A DNA stretch of 64,000 nt from Marinitoga sp. 38H-ov (GTDB lineage: Bacteria; Thermotogota; Thermotogae; Petrotogales; Petrotogaceae): NCBI RefSeq assembly GCF_011057715.1, contig NZ_LNGH01000007.1, positions 40,699 to 104,698 of the forward strand, in the 5' to 3' direction. Position numbers and translations under genes: made by a program. How positions within the stretch are numbered: position 1 is the stretch's first letter; each line of letters opens with the position of its first letter. Below are positions 35,517 to 47,168 of the stretch, in pieces. Under the pieces are notes generated by a model that was given only the letters and a program-made list of their open reading frames with translations, was not told where the DNA came from and made no database searches.

Positions 35517-37169
35517 GTGAAAACAGAAGATTTGATTTTAAGAATTTTAGATGATATACAAGAAGCAGTTATCCTTATTAATTCTGAAGAACAGATAATA
35601 TTTTTAAATAATTCAGCTTCAAAAATTCTTAATTTATCTAAAGAGAAAGCATTGTATAAAAAAGTAACAGATACTATATCAGATACAAGATTGCATATAG
35701 TTTTAAAAACTGGAATTCCAGAATTAGATAGAATTCAAAATCTAGGGAAAAAAATAATAGTTACTTCAAGATTTCCTATAAAAAATGAGAATGATGAAGT
35801 TATTGGAGCAGCAGCTATATTTAGAGATATTACAAGTGTTCAAAAATTAGCAGAAGAAGTAACCAACTTAAGAGATTTAGAATCTCTTTTAAGAGCTATT
35901 ATTGATTCAACATATGATGCAATTTCTGTAGCCGATGAAGAAGGAAGAATAGTTATGGTTAATAAAGCTTATACAAAAGTTACTGGGTTATCCCCTAAAG
36001 ATGTGATAGGTAAATTAGCTACATATGATATTGCTGAAGGTCAAGAAAGTATGCATATAAGATGTTCAAGGGAAAAACAACCTATATTAAATGTGAAAAC
36101 TAAATTAGCAACAAATAAGAAAGAAGTTTTAATTAATGTAAATCCTGTTTTTGTAAAAGGTGAGTTTAAAGGTAGTGTAGGTGTAATACATGATATATCA
36201 GAAATTGAAAGGTTAATAAGAGAACTCGAAGCTACAAAAAGATTATTAAAAAAAGATGAAGCGAAATATACTTTTGAAGATATAACTGTAGAGTCAGAAA
36301 TAATGAAAAATGTTGTTTTTCAATCAAAAAAAGCTGCAAATACAAATGTAAATTTGCTATTAAACGGAGAACCTGGTGTAGGAAAAGAAATATTGGCTCA
36401 AGCTATACATAATTATAGCAGTAAAAGAGATAACCCCTTTATATCTATGAATTTGTTATTATATGATGAAAAAAAGCAAATAGAAATGTTTTTTGATAGT
36501 GAAGAAAGTTTAATAGAAAGAGCTGATAGTGGTACATTGTTTATAGACAATGCACATTTAATGGGAGCTGATGTTCAAAATTTAATGTATGAACTATTAA
36601 ATGAAGGTTATGTATATTATAATAAGAAAAAGATAAATTTAAATGCAAGAATTATTTTTGCAACTCCAGAAAATTTAAAAGAATTAATGTCAATAGGTAA
36701 ATTTTCTAGAAAATTATATTATAAAATGGCTGTGGTTACAATTGAAGTACCACCTTTGAGAGAAAGAAAAGAAGATTTACCTTCAATGTCAAAACAAATA
36801 TTACATATATTAAATCAAAAACACGAAAAAGTAGTATATGATATATCTGAAGATGCAATAAATATATTAGTAAACTATGATTGGCCTGGAAATATAAGAG
36901 AATTAGAAAATGTTTTAGATAGAGCTTTAATGAATATGGCGCAATCTGAAACAATAATAACTTCTATGCATTTACCTGATTTATCAAAAGAAAATGATGA
37001 CGGGAATCAGATTAATGGTACATTAAAAGAAATGCTTGATGAACATGAGAAAAGAATTATTATAGAAACATTGAAAATATGTCAAGGCAATAAAACTGCT
37101 GCAGCAAAAAAATTAGGTCTTACGGTGAGGAATTTATATTATAAATTAGAAAAATTGGGGTTAAAATGA
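35517..37169 (+). CDS. PAS-PAS-AAA-Fis regulator lacking the sigma-54 contact loop
   Basis: A 550-aa regulator with two PAS domains (about 1-110 and 115-240), a sigma-54-activator-type AAA region (about 255-470) and a C-terminal Fis helix-turn-helix (NKTAAAKKLGLTVRNLYYKL). In the AAA domain Walker A is present (GEPGVGKE), but the GAFTGA loop is missing: the sequence passes directly from EMFFDSEESLIERADSG to Walker B. Walker B reads GTLFIDNAHL, with Asn in place of the usual Glu. It should not remodel sigma-54 holoenzyme and more likely acts as a DNA-binding repressor or activator, as TyrR does. GTG start with GGAGG. It overlaps the FliJ-like gene by 4 bp. Confidence 0.82.
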   Translation: MKTEDLILRILDDIQEAVILINSEEQIIFLNNSASKILNLSKEKALYKKVTDTISDTRLHIVLKTGIPELDRIQNLGKKIIVTSRFPIKNENDEVIGAAAIFRDITSVQKLAEEVTNLRDLESLLRAIIDSTYDAISVADEEGRIVMVNKAYTKVTGLSPKDVIGKLATYDIAEGQESMHIRCSREKQPILNVKTKLATNKKEVLINVNPVFVKGEFKGSVGVIHDISEIERLIRELEATKRLLKKDEAKYTFEDITVESEIMKNVVFQSKKAANTNVNLLLNGEPGVGKEILAQAIHNYSSKRDNPFISMNLLLYDEKKQIEMFFDSEESLIERADSGTLFIDNAHLMGADVQNLMYELLNEGYVYYNKKKINLNARIIFATPENLKELMSIGKFSRKLYYKMAVVTIEVPPLRERKEDLPSMSKQILHILNQKHEKVVYDISEDAINILVNYDWPGNIRELENVLDRALMNMAQSETIITSMHLPDLSKENDDGNQINGTLKEMLDEHEKRIIIETLKICQGNKTAAAKKLGLTVRNLYYKLEKLGLK

Positions 37170-37612
37170 GATTTCAATTTAATTTAGAAAGATTAAAAAA
37201 TCTTAGAGAAAGATTAGAAGAAGATGCTAAAAGAATATTTTTAGAAGCTACTGCTGAAAGAATAAAAGCAGAAGAAGCCCTTATTGAAATAAATAACAAG
37301 ATAAAAGAAGAAAATGAAAATTTTGTAAAACAAATCTCTCAAAATTTGATAACTATACAGGATATTCAACAATGGAGATCTTATTTAGAGTCATTGGAAA
37401 ATAAAAAGGTTAAATTAGGAGAGATATATAGAGAAAAATTAGCAGATGAAGAAGAAAAAAGACAAAGATATTTAGAAGCTAGAAAAGAAAGAGTAATATT
37501 AGAAAAATTAAAAAAGAGAAAATTTGAAGAGTATAAAATTGAATTTCAAAGAGAAGAAAATAGAAATTTAGATGAAATAGGTATTCAAATGTATTATAGA
37601 AATAATAAGTAA
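37166..37612 (+). CDS. fliJ: FliJ-like coiled-coil flagellar export protein
   Basis: A 148-aa highly charged protein predicted to be almost entirely coiled coil. It begins with FQFNLERLKNLRERLEEDAKRIF and has the FliJ-like mid and C-terminal pattern (RQRYLEARKERVILEKLKKRKFEEYKIEFQREENRNLDEIG). FliJ is the stalk-like component of the flagellar type III export ATPase. It is coupled to the regulator gene (ATGA overlap). No other flagellar gene is in the window, so the call rests on sequence alone. Confidence 0.72.
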   Translation: MRFQFNLERLKNLRERLEEDAKRIFLEATAERIKAEEALIEINNKIKEENENFVKQISQNLITIQDIQQWRSYLESLENKKVKLGEIYREKLADEEEKRQRYLEARKERVILEKLKKRKFEEYKIEFQREENRNLDEIGIQMYYRNNK

Positions 37613-37653
37613 AATAAATTTTATATTTTCTTCACTAAACTTAATAATTATTA

Positions 37654-37662
37654 TGGTATAAT
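37654..37662 (+). promoter_or_regulatory. Extended -10 promoter of tRNA-Cys
   Basis: TGG-TATAAT (TATAAT at 37657-37662) lies 12 bases before the tRNA; no good -35 is visible. Confidence 0.7.
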
Positions 37663-37674
37663 ACACACGGTTAA

Positions 37675-37751
37675 GGCAACGTAGCCAAGGGGTCTAAGGC
37701 GGCGGTCTGCAAAATCGCTATTCGTGGGTTCAAATCCCACCGTTGCCTCCA
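37675..37751 (+). tRNA. tRNA-Cys (anticodon GCA)
   Basis: Acceptor stem GGCAACG/CGTTGCC, anticodon loop CTGCAAA giving GCA, T-arm GTGGGTTCAAATCCCAC and an encoded CCA. Single-gene unit with its own promoter and terminator. Confidence 0.95.
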
Positions 37752-37752
37752 A

Positions 37753-37783
37753 AAAACTCCCTCATCAGAGGGAGTTTTCTTTT
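37753..37783. terminator. Bidirectional terminator of tRNA-Cys and the epimerase-like gene
   Basis: Stem 37753-37763 / 37768-37778 (AAAACTCCCTC / GAGGGAGTTTT) with T-run. The convergent gene's stop (37765-37767) is in the loop, so the stem also encodes its last residues. Confidence 0.88.
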
Positions 37784-38673
37784 AATTCAATACTTATTTT
37801 CCAGCTTTTTTCTTCACCAGGTTCAAAAATTAAATATTTATTGTATTTTTTAGCGATTTCTAATGAATCGTAAAAGCCATTACAAGGCTCTATTGCGCAA
37901 TTATACTCTCCTTTAAATCCCCCTTCATTTTTCCAAATTCCAGCATATGGGAGATCTTTAAATTCTATATTATACAATAGTTTATTATTATTTAAAGTAA
38001 TTCCTGCAGAGTTTATTTTATCTAATAAATAGAATTTTTCAGTGTTTTTTGATTCAATAGGTAAAAATTTATTTAGATTATAATTATTATATATAGGATA
38101 ATCACATATATTTTCAAAATTTCCTAAAAATTTACTATTTTTTTTGACATTTAGGACTTTATCTATATTTTCTAATATAATTTCACTGTTATTGTCTATA
38201 GCAATCAATCCATGAAATGCCCAAAAACCTCTAAATTCAGTTTTGTTTAAGTTTTTGACAGAATAGTTAAAAACAATAGTATTATTTTTTAAGTTAATAG
38301 TTCTTTTAAAAATATAATTAAATTTAGGACTTTTTACTTCGCAATAAATGCTAGTATCATTTATTTTTTTACATAACCAAGGAATACTCCATAACTCTCC
38401 ATGATCTGGTAATTTTTCTCCATAATATTCTTCAAAGGGATAAATACACTCATCTATATTAGGAAACATTTCATCAATTCCAGATGTATCATATTTTTCA
38501 AAAGAATCTCCATATTTAGGTAAACGATATTTTTTTAAAGTGGGTTGAAATAAAACTTCGAAATTTTGCGGTTTATATATTATTGAAGCAACTTTTGCTC
38601 CTATTTGAGGTATTACTACCAATTTAATATTATTGTTTTCTAAAATTATAGATTCCATATTATAATATTTCAT
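37765..38673 (-). CDS. Aldose-1-epimerase-like (galactose mutarotase fold) protein
   Basis: A 302-aa cytosolic beta-sandwich protein in the galactose-mutarotase-like superfamily. It has an N-terminal NNNIKLVVIPQIGAKVASI, a conserved GIDEMFPNIDECIYP region, DHGELWSIPW (a His as in the epimerase active site), FWAFHG and a C-terminal AIEPCNGFYDS. The substrate is uncertain; anomer interconversion of a hexose such as galactose would suit the galactoside genes 3 kb away, but it is a separate unit. AAGGAG precedes the ATG. Confidence 0.72.
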   Translation of the reverse strand: MKYYNMESIILENNNIKLVVIPQIGAKVASIIYKPQNFEVLFQPTLKKYRLPKYGDSFEKYDTSGIDEMFPNIDECIYPFEEYYGEKLPDHGELWSIPWLCKKINDTSIYCEVKSPKFNYIFKRTINLKNNTIVFNYSVKNLNKTEFRGFWAFHGLIAIDNNSEIILENIDKVLNVKKNSKFLGNFENICDYPIYNNYNLNKFLPIESKNTEKFYLLDKINSAGITLNNNKLLYNIEFKDLPYAGIWKNEGGFKGEYNCAIEPCNGFYDSLEIAKKYNKYLIFEPGEEKSWKISIELKENSL

Positions 38674-38748
38674 TGCATCACTCCTTATAATTTTTTATAA
38701 AAAATTATAATACAATTTTATTAAATTATTATTTTAAAAAAATAAAAA

Positions 38749-38769
38749 AAGCGCAGCAAAAGCCGCGCT
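38749..38769 (-). terminator. Terminator of the metP-metS transcript
   Basis: Minus-strand hairpin AGCGCGGC-TTTT-GCTGCGCT with one internal mismatch (38750-38769), followed by a long T-run. Confidence 0.85.
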
Positions 38770-38774
38770 AAATA

Positions 38775-38876
38775 CTATTTTTTATTAGCTTTAGAAGCTA
38801 TGTTTAATGACCAAGCTAAACCTCCAAATAGTACTACACCAGCAAATATCATAAAAAATATTGCACTTCCTGACAT
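38775..38876 (-). CDS. MetS-like 33-aa small transporter subunit
   Basis: A single-span membrane peptide MSGSAIFFMIFAGVVLFGGLAWS with a short Lys-rich tail. It matches the small-subunit pattern of MetS, the partner of the NSS-family methionine/alanine importer MetP in Corynebacterium. GGAGGGAT precedes the ATG, and it starts 11 bp after the symporter stop and ends just before the terminator. Confidence 0.8.
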   Translation of the reverse strand: MSGSAIFFMIFAGVVLFGGLAWSLNIASKANKK

Positions 38877-38887
38877 ATTTATCCCTC

Positions 38888-40402
38888 CTATTCCTCTTCG
38901 AAGGTTATTTCTGAAGCCTTTAAATCATATTTTTCATCTTTAGAAGGTATTTTTGCAAAAATAAATGCTAAAATTGGTACTAAAATAAATACAACAAAAC
39001 CAATTGTAAGAGCCCATCCTGGATATCCTTCATATGGATTTTTTAATTCATCAGCAAGAGTAAGACCTAAAATAAATATTAATACTAATGGAATAATATA
39101 TTTTAATGAAATATCGAACCATTTACCTATTTTTATTTCAGATACTGAATTAATATAGTCTCTTAATTTTTCCGCGCCAAATACCCAACCTATTACAATT
39201 GATTCTAAAATACCAACTACTAATAATGCATATGTACCCATATAATGATCAATAATATCTAACCAATATAACCCACCTTGTGTTGAGAATAATAATCCAA
39301 AAATAAATCCTAAAATAGAAAATCCTATTAAGAATGATTTTTTATTAATTTTAAATTTATCCCCAGCAGAAGCTTCAACAGCTTCAACTAATGAAAATGC
39401 TGAATCAATACCTAAAGTTAATAACATTACAAAAAATGCCAACCCAAAAATAGATTGAACAATAACTCCTCCAGGTATTAGTGATATAGCTTGAGGGTAA
39501 ACCACGAATGCTAATCCAATACCTCCGCTAACAACTTCGTTAACTGGAACGCTCATTTGTTGAGCCATATAACCTAAAACGGAAAATACAGCAATACCTG
39601 CTAAGAAAGATGTAGCTGAATTCCCTAAAGCAGTTATAATAGCATTATTTGCGACATCGCTTTTCTTATTATTATAACTTCCATATGCAATCATAATACC
39701 AAAAGCTAAACTTAAAGAAAAGAAAATTTGTCCAAAAGCATTTGCCCAAACTCTAGGATCTGCCAATTTAGAAAAATTTGGATCAAATAAATAATTTAAA
39801 CCAGTAGCAGCCCCAGGTAAAGTTACACCTCTAATACCTAATAATATTAATAATATTACAGGCAATGGAACTGTCCACATTACTGTTTTACCAACAGATT
39901 CTGTACCTTTTCTTAAAATTAAATATATCCAAACCCATGTAATTATTAACCCAATAAGAACAGGAAGTCTAATACCGCCTATTTGACCAGGGCCATCAGA
40001 TAATTTTAAAAATTCACCAAAAAAGAATCCTTTTGGATCATCTTTCCACATAGTCCCAAATGAAAAATATAAATAATTAAAAATCCAAGCCATAATAACA
40101 TTATAATAAAATGTTATAATTGCACCTGTAATAACTGCCCACCATCCAATAAATTCAGCGCCTTTTGTTACTTTAACCATTGATTTTGGAGCACTAGCTT
40201 GCAAGCCTTGCCCAATACCAAATTCTGCCATTAAAAGAGGAATACCAGCAATAAATAATGCTACAAAATAAGGAATATAAAATGCACCACCACCATTTTG
40301 ATAGGCCATATATGGGAAACGCCATGCATTACCCAATCCTGCTGCTGAACCTATAGCCGCTAAAACAAAAGCCCATCTTGAACCCCACTTTTGTCTTGCC
40401 AT
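38888..40402 (-). CDS. NSS-family sodium-dependent amino-acid symporter (MetP-like)
   Basis: Sodium-driven amino-acid importer with about 12 membrane segments in 504 aa. The N-terminus WGSRWAFVLAAIGSAAGLGNAWRFPYMAYQNGGGAF is the neurotransmitter:sodium symporter signature (NAWRFPY, sodium and substrate sites in TM1). Other conserved parts include FFSLSLAFGIMIAYGSY (TM6) and LTLGIDSAFSLVEA (TM8, with Na2-site Asp/Ser region). The 33-aa MetS-like gene directly downstream suggests methionine/alanine-type uptake. GAAAGGGGTGG precedes the ATG. Confidence 0.9.
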   Translation of the reverse strand: MARQKWGSRWAFVLAAIGSAAGLGNAWRFPYMAYQNGGGAFYIPYFVALFIAGIPLLMAEFGIGQGLQASAPKSMVKVTKGAEFIGWWAVITGAIITFYYNVIMAWIFNYLYFSFGTMWKDDPKGFFFGEFLKLSDGPGQIGGIRLPVLIGLIITWVWIYLILRKGTESVGKTVMWTVPLPVILLILLGIRGVTLPGAATGLNYLFDPNFSKLADPRVWANAFGQIFFSLSLAFGIMIAYGSYNNKKSDVANNAIITALGNSATSFLAGIAVFSVLGYMAQQMSVPVNEVVSGGIGLAFVVYPQAISLIPGGVIVQSIFGLAFFVMLLTLGIDSAFSLVEAVEASAGDKFKINKKSFLIGFSILGFIFGLLFSTQGGLYWLDIIDHYMGTYALLVVGILESIVIGWVFGAEKLRDYINSVSEIKIGKWFDISLKYIIPLVLIFILGLTLADELKNPYEGYPGWALTIGFVVFILVPILAFIFAKIPSKDEKYDLKASEITFEEE

Positions 40403-40593
40403 ACAACCACCCCTTTCTGAATATTAAGAAAAAAATTCTATTATTACTAATAATGAATAAAAATAAAAAAAACATGAAAAATATTTCATATGTGTTAATA
40501 AATTCTATGATTATATTACCATAAAAAAACTTAAATGTCAATAATTATTAATATTTGAGAAATAAATAACAATTTTATATTAAATATAAAAAA
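40403..40593. other. AT-rich spacer upstream of the symporter
   Basis: About 190 bases with no supported gene. It should hold the minus-strand promoter of the symporter; no clear consensus hexamer pair was identified. Confidence 0.4.
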
Positions 40594-40611
40594 GGGCATT
40601 TTTCAATGCCC
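40588..40611 (-). terminator. Terminator of the galactoside operon
   Basis: Minus-strand hairpin GGGCATT-GAAA-AATGCCC (40594-40611) followed by six Ts, 35 bp after the galK stop. Confidence 0.88.
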
Positions 40612-40646
40612 ATGCAAAAAATTCCCTCTCCCAATTATAACAATTT

Positions 40647-41699
40647 TTAAATTATTACTTTTTCAGCACCATTTGAACTTATTACTTTAAAATGCTCTAA
40701 TTCGATTGAATATTTTCTTAAATAATTATCTTTTAAATTATAAATAATATTTTCTAATTCATCATCTTTTGAAAGAACTAAGACTGAACCTCCAAACCCA
40801 CCTCCAACAATGCGTGCTCCAGTTACTTTGTTTTTTAAGTTATCAATAATATAATCAATTTCTTCGCATGATACTTCGTATAATTCTTTTAAACTTTCAT
40901 GAGATTCAAAAAGAAACTCTCCAATTAATTCAATTTTATCATTTTTTAAAGCTTCAATAGTATTCAAAACCCTTCTGTTTTCATCTAAAACATGTTTAAC
41001 TCTTTTGTAATGAATACCATTTAATTTTTTTAAATCTTCATAATTTACTTCTCTAAAAGATTTTTTATTTAATAATTTTAAAGCATCTTCACATTGTTTC
41101 CTTCTAATATTATATTCAGAATTTCCTAATTCGTGTTTAACACCGGAATTTATAATGTAAAAATTATAGTTTTTTAAATTTAAAGGAATTAATTCATATT
41201 TTTTTGTGTATGTATCTATAAATAATGCGTGATTTTCTTTTGATAAAGCACTTGCGTATTGATCCATAATTCCACAATTTAATCCTACAAATTTATTTTC
41301 GGCATTCCATCCTATTAAAGCTAATTCTTCAATAGATAAATTTAAATTAAGAATATCATTTATTGCAAAAGCTGAAACAATTTCCAAAGCAGCGGAACTA
41401 GATAATCCTGCGCCTATTGGCAAGTTTGAATGAATTTGGAATGAAAAAGGTGGTATTTTTCCTACTTTTTTTTCTATTTCCAAAATTACACCTATTATAT
41501 AATCTGCCCAAGTTCTGGTCTTTTGTAAATTATTTAAAGAAATATTTTGATTGGAATTTTTTGAAATAAATGTAAATTTATCAGATTTTTCAATTTCTAA
41601 ATATATATGTTTATCAATAGCAAAAGGAAGAACATATCCATCATTATAATCGGTATGTTCTCCTATAAAATTTATTCGTCCAGGTGCTCTATATAACAT
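40647..41699 (-). CDS. galK: Galactokinase
   Basis: Phosphorylates galactose to galactose 1-phosphate, the Leloir pathway entry. The 350-aa GHMP kinase has the galactokinase signature GRINFIGEHTDYNDGYVLPF at the N-terminus, the ATP-loop GAGLSSSAALE (near residue 100), the GIMDQYAS catalytic region and the C-terminal GGGFGGSVL. It overlaps galT; the frame could open at a TTG one codon earlier, but the ATG at 41699 has the right distance from GAGGTG. Last gene of the operon, working with galT, GH36 and GH42 enzymes encoded upstream. Confidence 0.95.
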   Translation of the reverse strand: MLYRAPGRINFIGEHTDYNDGYVLPFAIDKHIYLEIEKSDKFTFISKNSNQNISLNNLQKTRTWADYIIGVILEIEKKVGKIPPFSFQIHSNLPIGAGLSSSAALEIVSAFAINDILNLNLSIEELALIGWNAENKFVGLNCGIMDQYASALSKENHALFIDTYTKKYELIPLNLKNYNFYIINSGVKHELGNSEYNIRRKQCEDALKLLNKKSFREVNYEDLKKLNGIHYKRVKHVLDENRRVLNTIEALKNDKIELIGEFLFESHESLKELYEVSCEEIDYIIDNLKNKVTGARIVGGGFGGSVLVLSKDDELENIIYNLKDNYLRKYSIELEHFKVISSNGAEKVII

Positions 41700-42654
41700 C
41701 AATATTCACCTCAACATTTCTTAATTGTTTTGCAGCTTGTTCGGGTTCTATCGGGTTAATAAATGCCCATGTTCCACTTTCTACGCTTGCTACCCATTTG
41801 ATTAAATTTGGCCCTCTCATAGGAGATATAAACTCAATATGAAAATGGAAAAAGTGAGTGGATTTATTTATATTAAAAGGTTTTTGGAAAAACATCATCA
41901 TATATGGAAAAGGCATATTAAATAATCCATTATATTTATTCGTAATTACTTTTAAAACATGAGCAAATTCTTTTTTCTCCTTATTAGATAATTCATATAT
42001 TGTTTCTACATGTCTTTTTGGATATACATGCACTTCATATGGATATCTAGCATAAAAAGGGACTAAAGCAATTATATTATCTGTTTCATATACTATTCTT
42101 TCATTTTGTTTTTTCTCTTCTTTAATCACATCACAAATAGCACAAGAGTTTTTTTCTCTATACCACTTTTCTAATGATTCCATTTTTAATTGAATTCTAG
42201 GAGGTAAAAATGGAAATGCATATAATTGTCCATGTGGATGTGGTAGAGTTGCTCCAACTTCTTTACCCTTGTTTTCAAAAATAAACACATATTTTATAAA
42301 ATCATATGATGATAGTTCTTTTGTTCTATCAGACCACATATTAATTAATTTTTCTATTTGATGAACTTTCATATGAGATAATTCTGAATTATGTTTCTCA
42401 GTATAAACTACAACTTCACATATTCCTTGTGATTTATCTTTGATTAATATATCACTATTGTTTTGTACATCAGGAGCATCTTTTCTCAAAGCAGGAAATC
42501 TATTTTCAAAGCTTACTAAATCATATTCACCCGGTAATTCTAAAACACCAGGGCATATAGGGCAACTATCTTTTGGTAAATTAGGTCTTTTTTGGCGAGA
42601 TGAGGATATCATTACCCATTCGCCTGTAATAGGATTAAATCTTCTTTCAAGCAT
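41689..42654 (-). CDS. galT: Galactose-1-phosphate uridylyltransferase
   Basis: Exchanges UMP between UDP-glucose and galactose 1-phosphate. The 321-aa protein has the HIT-like active site HPHGQ (nucleophilic His between His residues), zinc-type cysteines CPICPG near residue 32 and CAICD in the middle, and the N-terminal RRFNPITGEWVMISSSRQKRP. A longer frame opens at 42672 but overlaps the GH36 gene further; the ATG at 42654 follows AGGAGAGGG, giving an 8-bp overlap. No galE is in this window. Confidence 0.94.
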   Translation of the reverse strand: MLERRFNPITGEWVMISSSRQKRPNLPKDSCPICPGVLELPGEYDLVSFENRFPALRKDAPDVQNNSDILIKDKSQGICEVVVYTEKHNSELSHMKVHQIEKLINMWSDRTKELSSYDFIKYVFIFENKGKEVGATLPHPHGQLYAFPFLPPRIQLKMESLEKWYREKNSCAICDVIKEEKKQNERIVYETDNIIALVPFYARYPYEVHVYPKRHVETIYELSNKEKKEFAHVLKVITNKYNGLFNMPFPYMMMFFQKPFNINKSTHFFHFHIEFISPMRGPNLIKWVASVESGTWAFINPIEPEQAAKQLRNVEVNIDVI

Positions 42655-44308
42655 CGTTATCCCTCTCCTCATAATAATGGAATAATCTATTATCTCTTAG
42701 TATAGATTTCTTATTTAATTTTGGATAATCAATATCATATTCCAAATTAAATTCTATTTTATCTAAATCAACATTCATTTTTACATAACCTATATTAGTA
42801 TTAAATGCTTCAATTTCAAATGAATAGTTATCATTCATTAACCTCTTAACATGAGGTATTCCGCCTCTAAGGTCTAAAGATCTATAAAAAATGTCTTTTT
42901 TAATGTTTTTAGATAAGTCATCACTTTGTAAAATCATATTGTTTAATAATCCTGAGACATAAGAATACATTTCTATAATTTTTTCACTTAATTCAGATTC
43001 TTCAGTTCTTAATAATAAGCAATCAGGATCGTTCCACCACCATTTCCCATTCATGAAATATCTTGTAATGACATTTCTTAAAGCATAATATGCATTAGGA
43101 TAAACAAAATCTGGATCATTTTGATTATAAAATGGTGCTGTATCAGCACTTATTCTCATTCCGTCAACATAACCAATAGAAGGTAAAATTGGAGCGCCAC
43201 AACCTAAAACAAAATCTTCACCAGCTGCTTCTCTTATTATTTTCATTCCAAGGTTATACGCTTCAATTGGTGTGACATCTAAATATCTTATTCCTGGTAT
43301 AGCACCAGCAAATAAAAAGTCTATTTTAAAATAATGAATTCCTTTTTCTTTCATGTTTGAAAAAATCTTTTTTAAATGTTCTTGTGCTTCAGGGTGTGTG
43401 GTATCTAAAGCATATATATTTTTCTTCCAATTAATATAAGCAATTTTAGGATTTCCGCTTTCGTCTTTTACTAACCAATCTTTATGATTTAAAAAAACTT
43501 CAGATGTTTCAGAAACACTAAACGGAGCTAGCCATAATCCAGGAATATAACCATATTCTTTAATTTTATTAGCAATTGTTTCAAAATCTGGATAAGTATC
43601 TTTTGGAACCCAATCACCTATGTCTTTTTGCCAAGAATCATCTAACTGAAAAACTTCATAATTATATTCTTTTGATAATTCTAAATTTTTTAAAGTTTCT
43701 TCCCAAGTTAAATTTTCAAAGTAATGATACCAAGAAGACCACCCTATAGGATTCCATTTTGAAAATTTAGGATTATTTTCAAACTTTACATAATCAGCAT
43801 ATACTTCTAATAATTTTTCGATTTCATTATTTTCTAAAATTATTAATGGTTCAATATCGATATATTCATCAAAATTTTTTTCAAAATATTCTAAGCAGGC
43901 TATTATTTTATTATTTCTAATTTCAAAAAATGGATGAGCAATCTTAGAGGTTAAGAAACCATATACTTTATTTTTTTTGCCAACAAAATAGTCAGAAATA
44001 ACATTATTTTCTAAATATTCAGGCATTGGATGAGCACTATACTTAGCTGATTTTTTCCAATCCTCAGGAATATTATATTTATAATTTTCAATTTTTATTT
44101 TTTTTGTAGGACTCCAACTTTGCCAGTTATTTATAAAAAGCTCATTATCTGCAATATCCTCAAAAATTTCAATTTTTTCTAGATCCCCTTTCACTTTACC
44201 TCTTATAATATATCCTTCAGGGATTTTTTCTATTTTTAATTTAATATTATAATTTCCTTTATCAAATTCAAGGTATTCACCATCAAAGAAATTATTTAAT
44301 ATATACAT
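42647..44308 (-). CDS. Alpha-galactosidase, GH36
   Basis: Retaining glycosidase releasing alpha-linked galactose from melibiose/raffinose-type sugars. The 553-aa length and layout match Thermotoga GalA-type GH36 enzymes. Visible motifs are the WNPIGWSSWYHYF strand, FQLDDSWQ, the nucleophile in YFKIDFLFAG (about residue 330) and the acid/base Asp in GMRISADTAPF. No signal peptide, so it acts on imported sugars. GGAGGAT precedes the ATG. It sits between the LacI-type regulator and galT. Confidence 0.93.
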   Translation of the reverse strand: MYILNNFFDGEYLEFDKGNYNIKLKIEKIPEGYIIRGKVKGDLEKIEIFEDIADNELFINNWQSWSPTKKIKIENYKYNIPEDWKKSAKYSAHPMPEYLENNVISDYFVGKKNKVYGFLTSKIAHPFFEIRNNKIIACLEYFEKNFDEYIDIEPLIILENNEIEKLLEVYADYVKFENNPKFSKWNPIGWSSWYHYFENLTWEETLKNLELSKEYNYEVFQLDDSWQKDIGDWVPKDTYPDFETIANKIKEYGYIPGLWLAPFSVSETSEVFLNHKDWLVKDESGNPKIAYINWKKNIYALDTTHPEAQEHLKKIFSNMKEKGIHYFKIDFLFAGAIPGIRYLDVTPIEAYNLGMKIIREAAGEDFVLGCGAPILPSIGYVDGMRISADTAPFYNQNDPDFVYPNAYYALRNVITRYFMNGKWWWNDPDCLLLRTEESELSEKIIEMYSYVSGLLNNMILQSDDLSKNIKKDIFYRSLDLRGGIPHVKRLMNDNYSFEIEAFNTNIGYVKMNVDLDKIEFNLEYDIDYPKLNKKSILRDNRLFHYYEERDNDA

Positions 44309-44326
44309 ATATATCCTCCTATTCCA

Positions 44327-47156
<2,830 letters not shown>

Positions 47157-47168
47157 ATAAATTCCTCC

